This document shows positions 27,762 to 44,919 of a stretch of 64,000 nucleotides of DNA, in pieces (the stretch's first letter is position 1; each line of letters opens with the position of its first letter). The DNA lies in the NCBI RefSeq assembly GCF_017654505.1, contig NC_054555.1, forward strand, positions 6,999,335 to 7,063,334, written 5' to 3'. Below the pieces are notes generated by a model, which was not told the origin of the DNA, did no database searches, and saw only the letters and a list, made by a program, of their open reading frames with translations. A program made the position numbers and the translations under genes. The DNA is from Polyodon spathula. Its lineage: Eukaryota > Chordata > Actinopteri > Acipenseriformes > Polyodontidae.

Positions 27762-28066
27762 CATAAAAACAGATTCTGCAACAAATTAAAAAGAATAACA
27801 CTCAACTATAAGTCCTTGTTTTATAGCTTTCAGCCTACTTTGACATGCCTCTGTTGAGTTATAATAAGGGAAATGTACGCACAAACACACACATACCCAC
27901 AGACCCACAAACCTGACACACACACATAGTTAAAGTTATGTACGGTAGTATACTACATTAAAATAGAATAGCATAACAATCCTGAATTGCTGGTGCTTTT
28001 TTTCCCCCATTCTTTCCTATCAAAGTAGACAAGCCCATATAATGTAAATACACACCCACAGACTAA

Positions 28067-28133
28067 TACACACACACACACACACACATTCATGAACCAA
28101 CATGCACACACGTGCAGGCACACACACACACAT

Positions 28134-28196
<63 letters not shown>
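28067..28196. repeat. (CA)n microsatellite, interrupted
   Basis: CA arrays at 28067-28088 and about 28130-28196, with an interrupted middle (CATGCACACACGTGCAGGCA). Confidence 0.95.
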
Positions 28197-28197
<1 letters not shown>

Positions 28198-28199
28198 TT

Positions 28200-29566
28200 C
28201 TTCAGTTGTGCGCGTTATCAAGCACAACTGTAAAAGAGCCTTTCACAGGCTCACTCCTCATAGTTGAACTTTAGCTAGCCTGCAGCACAGTGTATAGTAA
28301 AAGAACAGCTGGGAGCTTGTGAGTTCAATGCTATAACCTGCACTGCCTGCACCTCCTTCAGGCAACAATTAAGACACTGTGTTAAGAATCACTTTTGCCG
28401 TTGTGTTTAATACTTTTGTTTTCACATTGGCTTTATCGTTTTCATCTTGGCCATTACTCTGTTAAAATAAACACTTCTCAATAAGCCCTCTACTGCATTG
28501 CTGTCATTATCGAAATCTCTCACTGTTTAAAACAGGGCTGCTGTTTCCAAGTGCTGGGCTGTAGGCCAGGAGGGACAGGCAGGAACAGCCATACATAGCC
28601 AGCAGGAAACTCCATGTATGGGGCCAGGAAGAGCCTTGTATGGGCACAGCAGTTCCTGGCTGGAAGTTAGACTGACATTTCCGCTGCTGTTTGGCTTGAG
28701 CAGCACTAGATCGCATGACAGTAATTACTTTGCCGCTGGAAGGCCAGAGCTTGGCTCACTGGGGCTGGCACACCTCAGCCCTGAGGCCAATTCTCAGTCA
28801 GAGATAAATTGAAAGTGGAAAGAAAATAAACTTACAAGAATAAGGAATTGCACTGGAGGAAAAAAAGTTGGAGTGTGTGTTTTTATGGTGTACATAATTA
28901 CAGTAGATAAAGGGACAGACACAGATATATAGTGCTTTCACAATCCTTTATGGTGCCTGTTATTGAACCTGTTCAAGGTCAGAGAGGTTCACGTAGAAAG
29001 AAAAATACGATTTTGTAATGGATGTATAGTATAGTTCACTAAACACATACTATCTGAACACCTATTACTTGTTTTTTCACCCATGTATGCCCAATTAAAT
29101 ATTGCAATACAAGAGCCCTTCCCAGCATTTCCCCTAAGAAATAACAGCAGTCGATCATTACAACACAGAGCCTCCAAAAGTCGATACATTTTACAACCAT
29201 GTTAAGCTTTAATTGGGGTTGATTGAGATCATCAAAAGGTTATTATATATTCAGTTTCCTGCAACATAGGCCAATGTTAAATGCAGGCTATTCCATCTCC
29301 AGCATTAAGAAGCAGGGCAGCTTGTGTTTCTCTTAAATCAGTATATTGGTTTATTTTTTTTCTATGCCGTTGGTTAATAATTGGTTTACACTGTTGCATA
29401 TCTGAGCATACAAGTCACTGTGGCTTTACACTACTTATATAATACATGTTGAATCCACATGAATTACAATCACATAGATTTAACAAGTGCATTTAGGAAG
29501 CATGGATAGGGATTCACATTATTAGGCTTCCAAACTAGCTTGGAAAGCCTATTGCTACTGTAAAGA
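28200..29566. other. Intergenic, no gene recognised
   Basis: A slightly GC-richer patch at 28530-28800, with repeated CAGGA/GGCCAG words, stands out from the AT-rich surroundings. It has no recognisable coding or repeat identity. Confidence 0.5.
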
Positions 29567-29611
29567 TTATTAATTAATTAATTAATTAATTAATTGATTG
29601 ATTAATTAATA
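29567..29611. repeat. (TTAA)n / (ATTA)n array
   Basis: Tetranucleotide ATTA array with one ATTGATTG interruption. Confidence 0.9.
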
Positions 29612-29828
29612 TATTTTATTATTGTCATTTTTCCTCTCAAAATTTTAAATTGCTCCTGTTTGCAAGCGGTGTAACCAATCAACAATGAAACTTGGCAGGT
29701 ATCATCCTGTATAGATTACAGTTCAGATGAGTCAAGCAAGATGGCAGCCTGACGCAATTTTAGGAAAAACCTTTTAAAATCTTGTTCTTGGGATCCGGTC
29801 AACCGATTGATCTGAAACTTTGCACATG

Positions 29829-29829
<1 letters not shown>

Positions 29830-29902
<73 letters not shown>

Positions 29903-29903
29903 T
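29830..29903. repeat. (ATT)n microsatellite
   Basis: About 24 perfect ATT units. Confidence 0.96.
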
Positions 29904-30599
29904 AAAGCCTGTTCAGGATTGGAATGGTCCTTCCCTACATTGTCTTTAAATGAATCGTGAGATAATACATGTGGTTAGTTCATGTGGTTTTGTACTCTCC
30001 TTCCATTGTAAGAATAATGTAGTGTATCATCCAGCATTTAAAAGTTATTTTCCTGGGAAGCTGTCATTGCCTCCCCTTCACGCCATGGTGGATATCGATG
30101 AACAAGGTACAAACTGACCTATGAATTACAGCACTTCACCAGTCCTCACGGTGTCATAACAGATGATTTATCTGAAGCAGGCTAACTTCTCTGACAGGAC
30201 TATGTGACCAAAGGGCCCCAAATCATTTTGAAACCTGCAAGTGTAACATTGCTTACATTCTGGAGTTTTCTCTGTTGAGAGCTCAGTGTACAGCCTGCCG
30301 TGTTACGAGCAGGACCTTACAAGCCAGGGGGGCTGGAACAATTCGTCAGCTGGCTGGACTGCATGGGCAAGGAAATATGAACGGAAATGATAAAGAGACG
30401 ATTCTAGTCCAAGTCAGGAGCAATAGTAATGGTAAACATTATGTTAAACCTCTTACAGTGTTTAAAGGCTTACCCTTATTGAACTACAATACACCTGCAA
30501 ACAACGTACCTTCAAACAATAACGAACAGTCAAAGACCTGCCTCATTGTTTCTGTTACTGCTGAGGTGATACAGCCTGTTCAAGAAACAGTGCTGGGAA

Positions 30600-30734
30600 G
30601 GGAACTGTGTGTGTGTGTGTCTCTGTGTACAGCAGTGTACAGATGAGAGTGCTGGGAAGGGACCGGTGTGTGTGTGTGTGTGTGTGTGTGTACAGCAGTG
30701 TACAGATGAGAGTGCTGGGTAGGGACCCATCCCT

Positions 30735-30785
<51 letters not shown>

Positions 30786-30826
30786 TACATGCGTCACAGA
30801 TGAGAGTTCTGGGAAGGGACCTTTTG

Positions 30827-30878
<52 letters not shown>

Positions 30879-31130
30879 AGCAGTGTACAGATGAGAGTGC
30901 TGGGTAGGGACCTGTGTGTGTGTGTGTGTGTGTGTGTGTACAGCAGTGTACAGATGAGAGTGCTGGGTAGGGACCTGTGTGTGTGTGTGTGTGTGTGTAC
31001 AGCAGTGTACAGATGAGAGTTCTGGGAAGGGACCGGTGTGTGTGTATGTGTGTATGTGTACAGCAGTGTACAGATGAGAGTGCTGGGAAGGGACCGGTGT
31101 GTGTGTGTGTGTGTGTGTACAGCAGTGTGC
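30600..31130. repeat. Compound minisatellite: GT arrays joined by a 35-40 bp unit
   Basis: About eight units alternate a GT array of variable length with a conserved spacer reading TACAGCAGTGTACAGATGAG then AGTGCTGGGAAGGGACC. Spacers occur near 30628, 30691, 30786 (variant GTACATGCGTCACAG), 30876, 30939, 30998, 31059 and 31117 (last, diverging). GGGAAGG and GGGTAGG variants alternate. The open frames here encode only Val/Cys repeats on one strand or Thr/His on the other, and are not genes. Confidence 0.92.
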
Positions 31131-31140
31131 TCAGTGCAGT

Positions 31141-32396
31141 GTAATATGTAGGTTAAAAAGTGAGAGCTACTGGCTCCAGGCCTGCTGTGATGTCACGGTT
31201 TTCCTGTCAGTTGCAGTCCTCGTCAGCGATCCACAGCCCGGGATTAAATTACAACCAGCTGCTGTTTACCAAAGCCAGAAACACAGAGAGCAGATTCTCA
31301 TCCACTGACTGGAAACCTACACAGGCTATAGTTCTAGTAATCCCCTCAACTATGCAGCATACTGGGAACCACCTCTTACTCAAAATAACAGTAATTACCC
31401 TTAGAAAATATTATAATGGCAACTACTGAACCCTGAATGGTTAGCTACAGTAAGACATAGTAATGAATTATATTTTCAATGGTAAGAAAGGTGGAAGTGG
31501 TGTTCAATTGCCACAATACAATTCCCATGAATTACCAAACACTGTTTAATTACCAATGATACCTTAAACCCACTACTGTGTTTCTCTTACAGAATCTAAA
31601 ACCAAAAGCGTCCCTGTTTACTTATTGATGGAACCATGTTATTCACATATTCATATTAAATGTTAAAGGAACATGCCTTTTTCTTATTAATGGGACACTT
31701 AGTCGATTTATTTATGTATTTATTTTATTTGTTTGTTAGTTACGGGGTGGGTTCGTGGTATTCAACTTTGAAAACATTTTTACACATTTTAAAAGTTTCT
31801 GTCATGAACACATGACATCATAAAATATCATTCAGAAATGTTGTTCATCATTTATGAAAAAAAAACAAGAAGTGAATTGGAGTCCTCAAAAGTTATGACT
31901 TCACATGAAATAAATGTCACAATGCATATTAAACAAAGAATACGTGGTTACATTATACATATATAACGCTAACACTGAAGAATACAAGAAGGATATATTT
32001 TAGTATTGCTATTAATACACCTAGAATTGCTTATAAGTGCTGTCGTGACTGCTGGCTCAGTTGCTGACTTTGAACGATACTAACTAGCCACCTCACTTGG
32101 TTTATTAATTAGTATACACATAATAATACCTCAGATCATTTTTCCAAAGCGAAACCAGCTCTACAGGTAAACCTTTTCATTCAATCACATAAAAACAAAT
32201 GAATGTATTTGAAAGCAGATGCAATAAAGAGCTCCAAGATTAAAACATATTTTCGGCATAGGAGAAACCAAATGGTGCTTTGGTAGTACTGTCCATTTAA
32301 GACTTTTTATGAATAATGTGTCTATAATGAATAATAAAGTGTTGCAATGAAGTAAAATTATTTCGTGGTAGCAATGGTGATTTTTGCAATTGTCAT
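31141..32396. other. Intergenic, no gene recognised
   Basis: Non-coding by eye. The segment next to the minisatellite (31150-31330) is GC-richer than the rest, but I recognise nothing in it. Confidence 0.55.
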
Positions 32397-32420
32397 CCCC
32401 CCCCCCCCCCCCCCCCCCCC
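32397..32420. repeat. Poly(C) run of 24
   Basis: Uninterrupted C homopolymer on plus, a sequence that is difficult to read accurately. Confidence 0.95.
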
Positions 32421-32859
32421 TCACATATTAAATAAAAAACAAACAAAAAAAAACAAGTTTAACTACAAATAGGCAGGTACTCACAGACCTGTGACGTCCC
32501 CACCCTAATTCTATCATTGAGTGTGAAATTGTCGATTCGCTTTGGGTTTAAGTTGGGTCTAAAAATAGTCCTGTTCTGATTTCACAGTGGAAGCAACTGA
32601 GAAGATCTGGGTGGAGAGAAGCCAGGCTTTATACATTTGCTCTGTTTTGTTCCAGAAGGCACTCCTAATAGTGTAAGACTATAACATGTACGGGGAATTA
32701 AAACATTTTTACATATAAAACATCCTCACGTTCACTTCAGGGGGGGGAAAAAAAGCATCATACTTACGTTTCATACTTACGTAGCATTAAAATTGATTTA
32801 AACTGTACAGAAGCGCAGTTTTTATGATTTTAAAAAAAAAATAATAATGTTTAGTTTTT

Positions 32860-33222
32860 TTTTTTTTTAATTTACTGTGTCCAATTATTATTTTCTCTCA
32901 ATTTGGAATTTCCAATTACTTTTCCCCTTCACCACAGCAATCCCCCATATGGCTCAGCCAGTTTTCTTTTTTCACCCAGAAACGCGAATGTCGCCTGCAG
33001 GGGTCAGCTCACTGGGTGCCTAGCCTGCAGGGTTTGCTGTAGCATGATGAGGAGAAGCAGCCCCTGATGGTTTTGCCAACCTAACCCACGGGAGCGCCAG
33101 AGCCAGTTCAACGTTCCCTTTGGAGTCCTACTTCGCACAGCCAGGACGTGAACCTGCGCTGTGTGACACATCGCACGCCACAAGGCTACGCTATTAGCGG
33201 GTGTGCTACTCAGGGACCTCTC
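32860..33222 (-). mobile_element. tRNA-derived SINE-like element
   Basis: Reads on minus. An A-box-like TAGCGTAGCCTTGTGG at about 33193-33178 is followed about 25 bp later by a B-box-like GGTTCACGTCC at 33154-33144, the spacing of an internal pol III promoter. The preceding ACACCCGCTAATAGCG resembles a tRNA acceptor/D-arm region. The body is GC-rich (33000-33140) in an AT-rich setting. The 3' end is AT-rich (AATTGGACACAGTAAATT) and ends in an A run (poly-T on plus at 32858-32869). Family not named. Confidence 0.6.
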
Positions 33223-33462
33223 AAGATGTTTTATTTTTCAGAATTATGTGAGTCATTTGTTTATCTCAAATAGGGGGAATAAATGGGCTATGCTTGTTTC
33301 AGCCACGCAGTTTAGACACTGTTGTAATGTACAGTAAAAGGGATTTATACTGTACCTCCTGCTTAACCACTTAAATGTTTATAAAATTATAAAACTACTT
33401 TTTCTATCTCTTAAGTCCACTACTACTATAACTTGTAATAATACTGCTACTACAACTACAAC

Positions 33463-33463
<1 letters not shown>

Positions 33464-33518
<55 letters not shown>
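33464..33518. repeat. (AAT)n microsatellite with ACT-rich lead-in
   Basis: About 18 AAT units preceded by imperfect TACTACTA / TACAACTACAACTA (33420-33463). Confidence 0.95.
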
Positions 33519-33519
33519 T

Positions 33520-36176
33520 CCTTAAAAGAGTATTAGATCATTAATATTTCATACAGAATTAGATTTTTTAAATCACATTTTTACTCCCTTTCATTTAAAA
33601 AAATCTTATTTTTCCAACAGTGCTGTATGAATGTATCTTTCATTATGTAATGCATTACAGCTTTATTTTTTCTTTTTGGTTTAAAGGGATATCTAATTCT
33701 TTAATTTCCCCCACTTAGAATGTCGTTAACTATTCTTTTCATAGGACATACAGCAGATGTTAGGACAGTATAATGTGGTTTTATGATTGGCCCAAAATGA
33801 CATCAGCACTGTGGAAATATTTTTGTTCAGCAGGTTGGACTGGTGTGAAATTGGCACTTGTTTCTGAGTTCCCACGAAACAAGCCAAGGAAACCCACCTA
33901 CTCTCCAACAACAGCTGTGAGTGAGTGATCAGAAAACTGCTGGAACTAACATGTATCAGGGTTAATAATCTCAATCTCAATCACAGAACTTGTGACAGAG
34001 GAACAGACATGGTGTCATCCAGCAAGAATAGAAAAAATATTCCTGTTAGAATAAGGTATTTAGTATTGATGAGAACTGAAGCATTGTCGGGATTGTCCCA
34101 GTCCTCGTGGCACAGTTCAGTATGAAACTAATAGGCTAATGAGCCTTTACCCTTCCCAGATAAACCACAGTTTCAAAGAATCCACCTGGATTGCATCAAG
34201 CACTTGTTTTTAATAAAGCAATCCTGTGATAACCATGAGTAAGTGAAATCCGGAGGGTTCCTGACTGCTGTAGAAGATGCTGAAAATCCAGCCAAAGCTT
34301 ATCCCAATGTGGTAAAAGGTAATCAGACTAATTCCTTAGTAATCACCCTGAAGTATTGAAATCTAGACAGAGAAAACAAAGGTCTCTGGGATGTGAAGCC
34401 CTTCAAGCACTTACTTGACACCCATGCTGCGACTGGATTGGGACAGTTGATTGCACTTTTACTTGTGCTGCAAGCCGGCAATCAAGATACTTGAAATCAC
34501 TACATACTAGCAATGAGTTGAAGATACAGCATGTCCTCTAACCGGACTGTAGTGGAGCTAGTGACAGATTGTTCTGAAGATGACTGCTATTTCAGAGGTG
34601 GCTCAGATGCTAGAGCTGCATCCCTGTACACTGTCAATGAAGCAAAAGGAAGTGCTTTAAGTGCATTGGCAGAATCTGCATAATAAGTGACAAACATTAG
34701 CTTAACTACTTTTTTTCCTATTGCAATTTGTCAGTTGAAGTCAGATGAAAATGCCACAAGTAAATACATATGAATTCTAAGAGGTGCAAAGCTATGCCAC
34801 TGGTTACAGGCAGTACTAGCACAAGCGCTTCACCAGTGCATCCTTCCCATTCAGTTGTTTATTCTAAGTTATACCAGGTCAGGAAGGACGTTTTTGAAAT
34901 TCCTGTGATCTATCTCTGCTTTGTTCAACCTAAAGCAGATGACATCTCCCAGTCGGACGTTTGGAAAGTGCTCTGATGCTCAGCATGTCTCAATGATACT
35001 GTCATGAGCTGACATCGAATACCTTTGACTATAATGTGGCGTGAACTGTTCCAACCATGTAGCTCACCCAGATGTAGCTAAGAGGTGTATTTAATAAATG
35101 ATTCAGCACTGGGAGGGTTTGTTTTTCTTATAATAATGCATATGCATGACCAGAATAAAAATAGGAAATGATTGACTGCATTTTGACACACTGAGAAGGT
35201 TTACAACACACAAAAAATGAAGCCACAGCAATAACCAATCTGTCACTAAATTGTTTTCATATGTATGATATTAGTTCAATTAAATAGCATTGCGGATACA
35301 ATGTCAATCAAATACTAGGACACCACACAGTCATTTTGCCATGCAGCACTGGCTGTGCAGCACTAGCCCTGTCTTTGTCTTCACTCTTTGTCTCCTCCCC
35401 TCCAGTTTCATCTGTCGGTTCCCTTCAGAGGTCTTTGAGTGTCCCTCTTACAGCACTTGTCGCTATGAAACATAAAAGGGAAACGCACACAACAAAGAAG
35501 ACAACGTCTACTCAGCGCCATGATTCAGTGCATTGTGTCAGAAGTAGCTCCATCAAGATACACTCGGAGACCCTTTTTGATGTTTGAAGAGTTCATTTAA
35601 TTGTCTGTAAAACTGTAGACTGAAGAAAACGCTAATCGTGCCTCATCTGATTTTGCATTATTTCTCTTTGCTAACCTGTGAGGAACAGCCTTGGACATGT
35701 GTTTTTATATATACCAGAAATTTAAAAAATCATTGAGAAAAGTGGAACTCCTTAAAATGGCGAGGCGTTACTAATTTGCTCATTGTTGGGTATTGTGGAT
35801 GGTATCTAGTACCCCAACGCCATACCTCCAGCCATACCCATGACCCCTCTTCCTCTCACATTGGCAGTTGTAGCCAATATGACCTGTGATTTCTCTATAA
35901 ACCTGTTTGTATTACTGTTTAGTTTTCAGGTAAGTTGTAACAACTTTCCAAACATGGAATTGCGCCAAAGAGAGACATTGCCTACAATAGAAACTGCCCA
36001 CCTTGACCAATACACGGAACACTGGTGTGAAGTGTCAGTTTCAATACAGTCGTTGGTATCACAATATTAAAAAACAATACATTCTAAATCAGATCTCTAA
36101 AGCGAAAAAACAGTTCTGTGCTTCCTAAATGCAATATTCTCTGAATTTTTAACTCTTGCAGCTTCTATCTTGGTTA

Positions 36177-36177
<1 letters not shown>
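33520..36177. other. Intergenic, no gene recognised
   Basis: A 51-codon ATG frame at 34531-34683 (MSSNRTVVELVTDCSEDDCY...) looks protein-like but has no flanking evidence. CTGGATTGCATCA at 34187-34199 recurs from 4830. Nothing else is recognised. Confidence 0.5.
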
Positions 36178-36180
<3 letters not shown>

Positions 36181-36224
<44 letters not shown>

Positions 36225-36226
36225 GG
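36181..36226. repeat. (GT)n followed by a G run
   Basis: About 14 GT units run into a run of about 19 G. Confidence 0.95.
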
Positions 36227-36375
36227 AACTGTTAAAGAACAAGTAAAGTAGGTCAGAGAAGAAAGCAAGTCAAAGACAATTTGTTAATCTATTAAAATAA
36301 GAACAGCTAGAGCTTTTACAGTCTTTAAAAGCAGCAACATTATTATAGTCTGTTTCTTTCATAATCAGAAACATT

Positions 36376-36670
36376 GTCAGACAACCTAAAGTACAAGGTC
36401 CTCAATTAGGAATGTTTTTTTGTGAAGTTTGATAAAAGAGCTACGATTCCTGTGCACAAAAAGTGGTTCTAAATATGTACTGTCAGTCGTGACAACCTAA
36501 GAGCAAAAGCCTGTGACATTTAATGTACCGGTAATTCATTTTGAAAAACAGGCACTATATCTTACAATCTGAGAGCTAAGTGTATGCAGAGTGGTGGGAA
36601 GCTTGTCAAAATGCTTCCATTTGCACATTTCACAACACCACATATGGATATTCAAGAACCATTCCTTTTA
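36376..36670 (+). repeat. Direct duplication, copy 1
   Basis: Starts GTCAGACAACCTAAAGTACA. It matches 37581-37818 base for base over most of its length, and matches again for TATGGATATTCAAGAACCAT (36643-36662). Offset to copy 2 is 1,205 bp. Confidence 0.93.
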
Positions 36671-37178
36671 TTTCGTGAATTCGGAGTTGATGAATTATAC
36701 CAGGAAAAATGATTTTAAAAAAAAGTGTCAAAAATGAAGGTGACGAAACGTGTTGAACAATGTAGTTTTTATTTATTTATTTATTTATTTATATATTATT
36801 CTTTCTTTAGAAAGCACAAATACAGTCTGTACACAGATGAATAGTTATGTTCAGCAGATAATTGTAAGCCAGAGTGATTTACAAAGCACTGTCAGTCGTA
36901 ACAGCATCTCTTCAGGACTGTACATACTACTGATTTGTGCAAAAGTGTGTTTTGTAAAGTTTTAAGCCAAACAATGTTATTTTTAAAATGATACAAGTAT
37001 ACTATATATGCTCAACATACTGTTACTCATTAGTGAACTCATTTTAGTTGTTTTCTACAAAGTGTAGAGCAACAATACCTACTGTTCTGAAACGTGTTTG
37101 CAGGTGTTTGCGGGAAAGTAAGTACTTTCATTCATGAACCCCGCATGAACAACCTGGGGTACTTGGGGGGGGGTACTT

Positions 37179-37219
37179 GGGGGGGGGGGGGGGGGGGGGG
37201 GGGGGCGGGGGGGGGGGGG

Positions 37220-37274
<55 letters not shown>

Positions 37275-37396
37275 GGGGGGGGGGGGGGGGGGGGGGGGGT
37301 GGGGGGGGGGGGGGGGGGGGGGTTGGGGGGGGGTGGGGGGGGGGGACGGGGGGGGGGGGGGGGGGGGCGGGGGGGGGGGGGGGGGGGGGGGGGGGG

Positions 37397-37428
<32 letters not shown>
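37179..37428 (+). repeat. 250-bp near-pure poly(G) tract
   Basis: Of 250 bases, all but 11 are G; the exceptions are C at 37206, 37347, 37368 and 37397, A at 37222 and 37346, and T at 37274, 37300, 37323, 37324 and 37334. Preceded by GTACTTGGGGGGGGGTACTT. The long open frames are just polyglycine or polyproline and are not genes. This may be a real G-rich tract or a sequencing/assembly artefact. Confidence 0.9.
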
Positions 37429-37431
<3 letters not shown>

Positions 37432-37550
37432 TACTATGTTGCATAAGCATCGACTTGTTAATGAGTTCCTTAGTTTCTGTGTTAAAATGCAAGACTTTGC
37501 ACAACCGTCCTTGAACGGCTTTGTAAACTTATTTTTATTGATTTATTTAT

Positions 37551-37553
<3 letters not shown>

Positions 37554-37581
<28 letters not shown>
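37554..37581 (+). repeat. Poly(G) run of 28 at the duplication boundary
   Basis: An uninterrupted G run that ends exactly where copy 2 of the duplication begins. Confidence 0.95.
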
Positions 37582-37890
37582 TCAGACAACCTAAAGTACA
37601 AGGTCCTCAATTAGGAATGTTTTTTTGTGAAGTTTGATAAAAGAGCTACGATTCCTGTGCACAAAAAGTGGTTCTAAATATGTACTGTCAGTCGTGACAA
37701 CCTAAGAGCAAAAGCCTGTGGGGGGGGTTGTACCGGTAATTCATTTTGAAAAACAGGCACTATATCTTACAATCTGAGAGCTAAGTGTATGCAGAGTGGT
37801 GGGAGGGGCTTGTCAAAAGAAATGACTTTCATGTACCAATAATAGACAATGGTCAGCTACTATATGGATATTCAAGAACCATTCCTTTAA
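37581..37890 (+). repeat. Direct duplication, copy 2 (with G-rich alterations)
   Basis: Copy of 36376-36670. It differs where copy 1 reads TGTGACATTTAATGTACCGG (here TGTGGGGGGGGTTGTACCGG) and where copy 1 reads GTGGGAAGCTTG (here GTGGGAGGGGCTTG). A middle part (about 37819-37861) is replaced by unrelated sequence before the match resumes. Confidence 0.93.
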
Positions 37891-38141
37891 GGGGACAAGG
37901 TCCTCATTATGTCCCGAAACACTTTTGTAGTAGTAACAGTATCTGAGGTCACTTTCAAAGTATTCTTTGGGGTAGTACAGAGGTCACTTTCAAGTAAGTG
38001 TCGTGAGTAAGTATCATTGTATCGTGATAATGTTCGTCGTCGTCTGTATCCTTACACACAGTTTATAGTCGAAAAAGATTACAATGTCGACTACCAAATC
38101 TTTCTTTGATGTTACCACTGATAGAAACTGCATACTGTATT

Positions 38142-38195
<54 letters not shown>
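38142..38195. repeat. (AAT)n microsatellite
   Basis: About 18 perfect AAT units. Confidence 0.96.
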
Positions 38196-38196
<1 letters not shown>

Positions 38197-38199
38197 CCT

Positions 38200-43910
<5,711 letters not shown>

Positions 43911-44919
43911 CTTAGGAGTAATAGTAACTCCTACATTATAGGATGTGTTTTAATCGGACAAATCTATATTGTATATTTTCTGCAGCAAAAAACATATTTA
44001 TCATAAAGTTCAGGTGCACTTCTCTTGTTAGCCAGTAGGTGATATCTTCTTTTTCAGTGTGTGCTGTTCCTGTTTTTACACTGTGGATCTAGGTAAATTG
44101 AAAACTTGTTTCAATATTCGTCCAGGATACCATGGTTAAAACCAAGCTACCTATCCCTGACAACTTTCTGCATGGCAGAAAGTTATGTAACTTCATGTGC
44201 GTTGTAACAAATGTGCATAAATATTTAAAGGATATATACATCCCAACACACAAACACAGCCCTCCTTCTGGAAGCTTACAATATCTCGCCTTTCCTTGAA
44301 TCAAATGTTGGAGCTCATGGAAGGAGCTTGAGGCTGAAGTCCTTTCTGTTGCACAGCAGTGGCTTGACGAAGTTCAATGCTAGCTTTCCCTCATCGACCC
44401 TGTTAGAGTGAGGGAGCTGTGGAGGGGTCTGTGCCCATCCCTTATTCAGCCTTCTGTCTGCAGAAGCTCCTACTTCCAGCTGTTCTGAATTGTGTGGCAT
44501 TTTTGTGATATGGACTATTGATCCACTAAAGAAGCAAAGAAACCAAATTAATTTCACTTGTCACAATAAGATGTATTTAAACCTAAATGAAATACAAGTG
44601 TAAAAATACCCCGCCACATAGACCTTATGCTTAGACCTGTATAATTCTTCTATAGGAAGAATTCTTATCTTTATACAGCTTGCATAGTGTCCGCATTACT
44701 TTCTAATTATCTTCTTTTTTTAAGTTACTTAGGTAAACTCTGTGTTTCTAAATAGTATTGTCATTTTTTTTTTACTATTTTTTTCCTATTCTAAATTCAT
44801 ATAGCTGAATATGAAAGTGTATGTAGAGGTGATTTGAAAGACTTTTTTTGGTGATCTGTTGTTGTTTTTGTGAAAGCATTAGTGTCAAAGGTGTTCGAGA
44901 GAAATAAAACTTGCAAGAG
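43911..44919. other. Intergenic just downstream of EGR1
   Basis: About 1 kb past the EGR1 polyadenylation site. I see no gene or repeat in it. Confidence 0.55.

Noticed and set aside
27953..28274. CA/GT-encoded open frames
   Set aside because: Microsatellite translation, no coding signal.
30275..30646. Open frame of 123 codons on plus
   Set aside because: No family recognised, no splice or promoter context, and its end runs into the GT minisatellite.
30530..31130. Val/Cys-repeat and Thr/His-repeat open frames
   Set aside because: Simple translation of GT/CA arrays within a minisatellite.
37079..37594. Long polyglycine (plus) and polyproline (minus) open frames
   Set aside because: They exist only because the region is a near-pure G tract; no stop codon can form in it.
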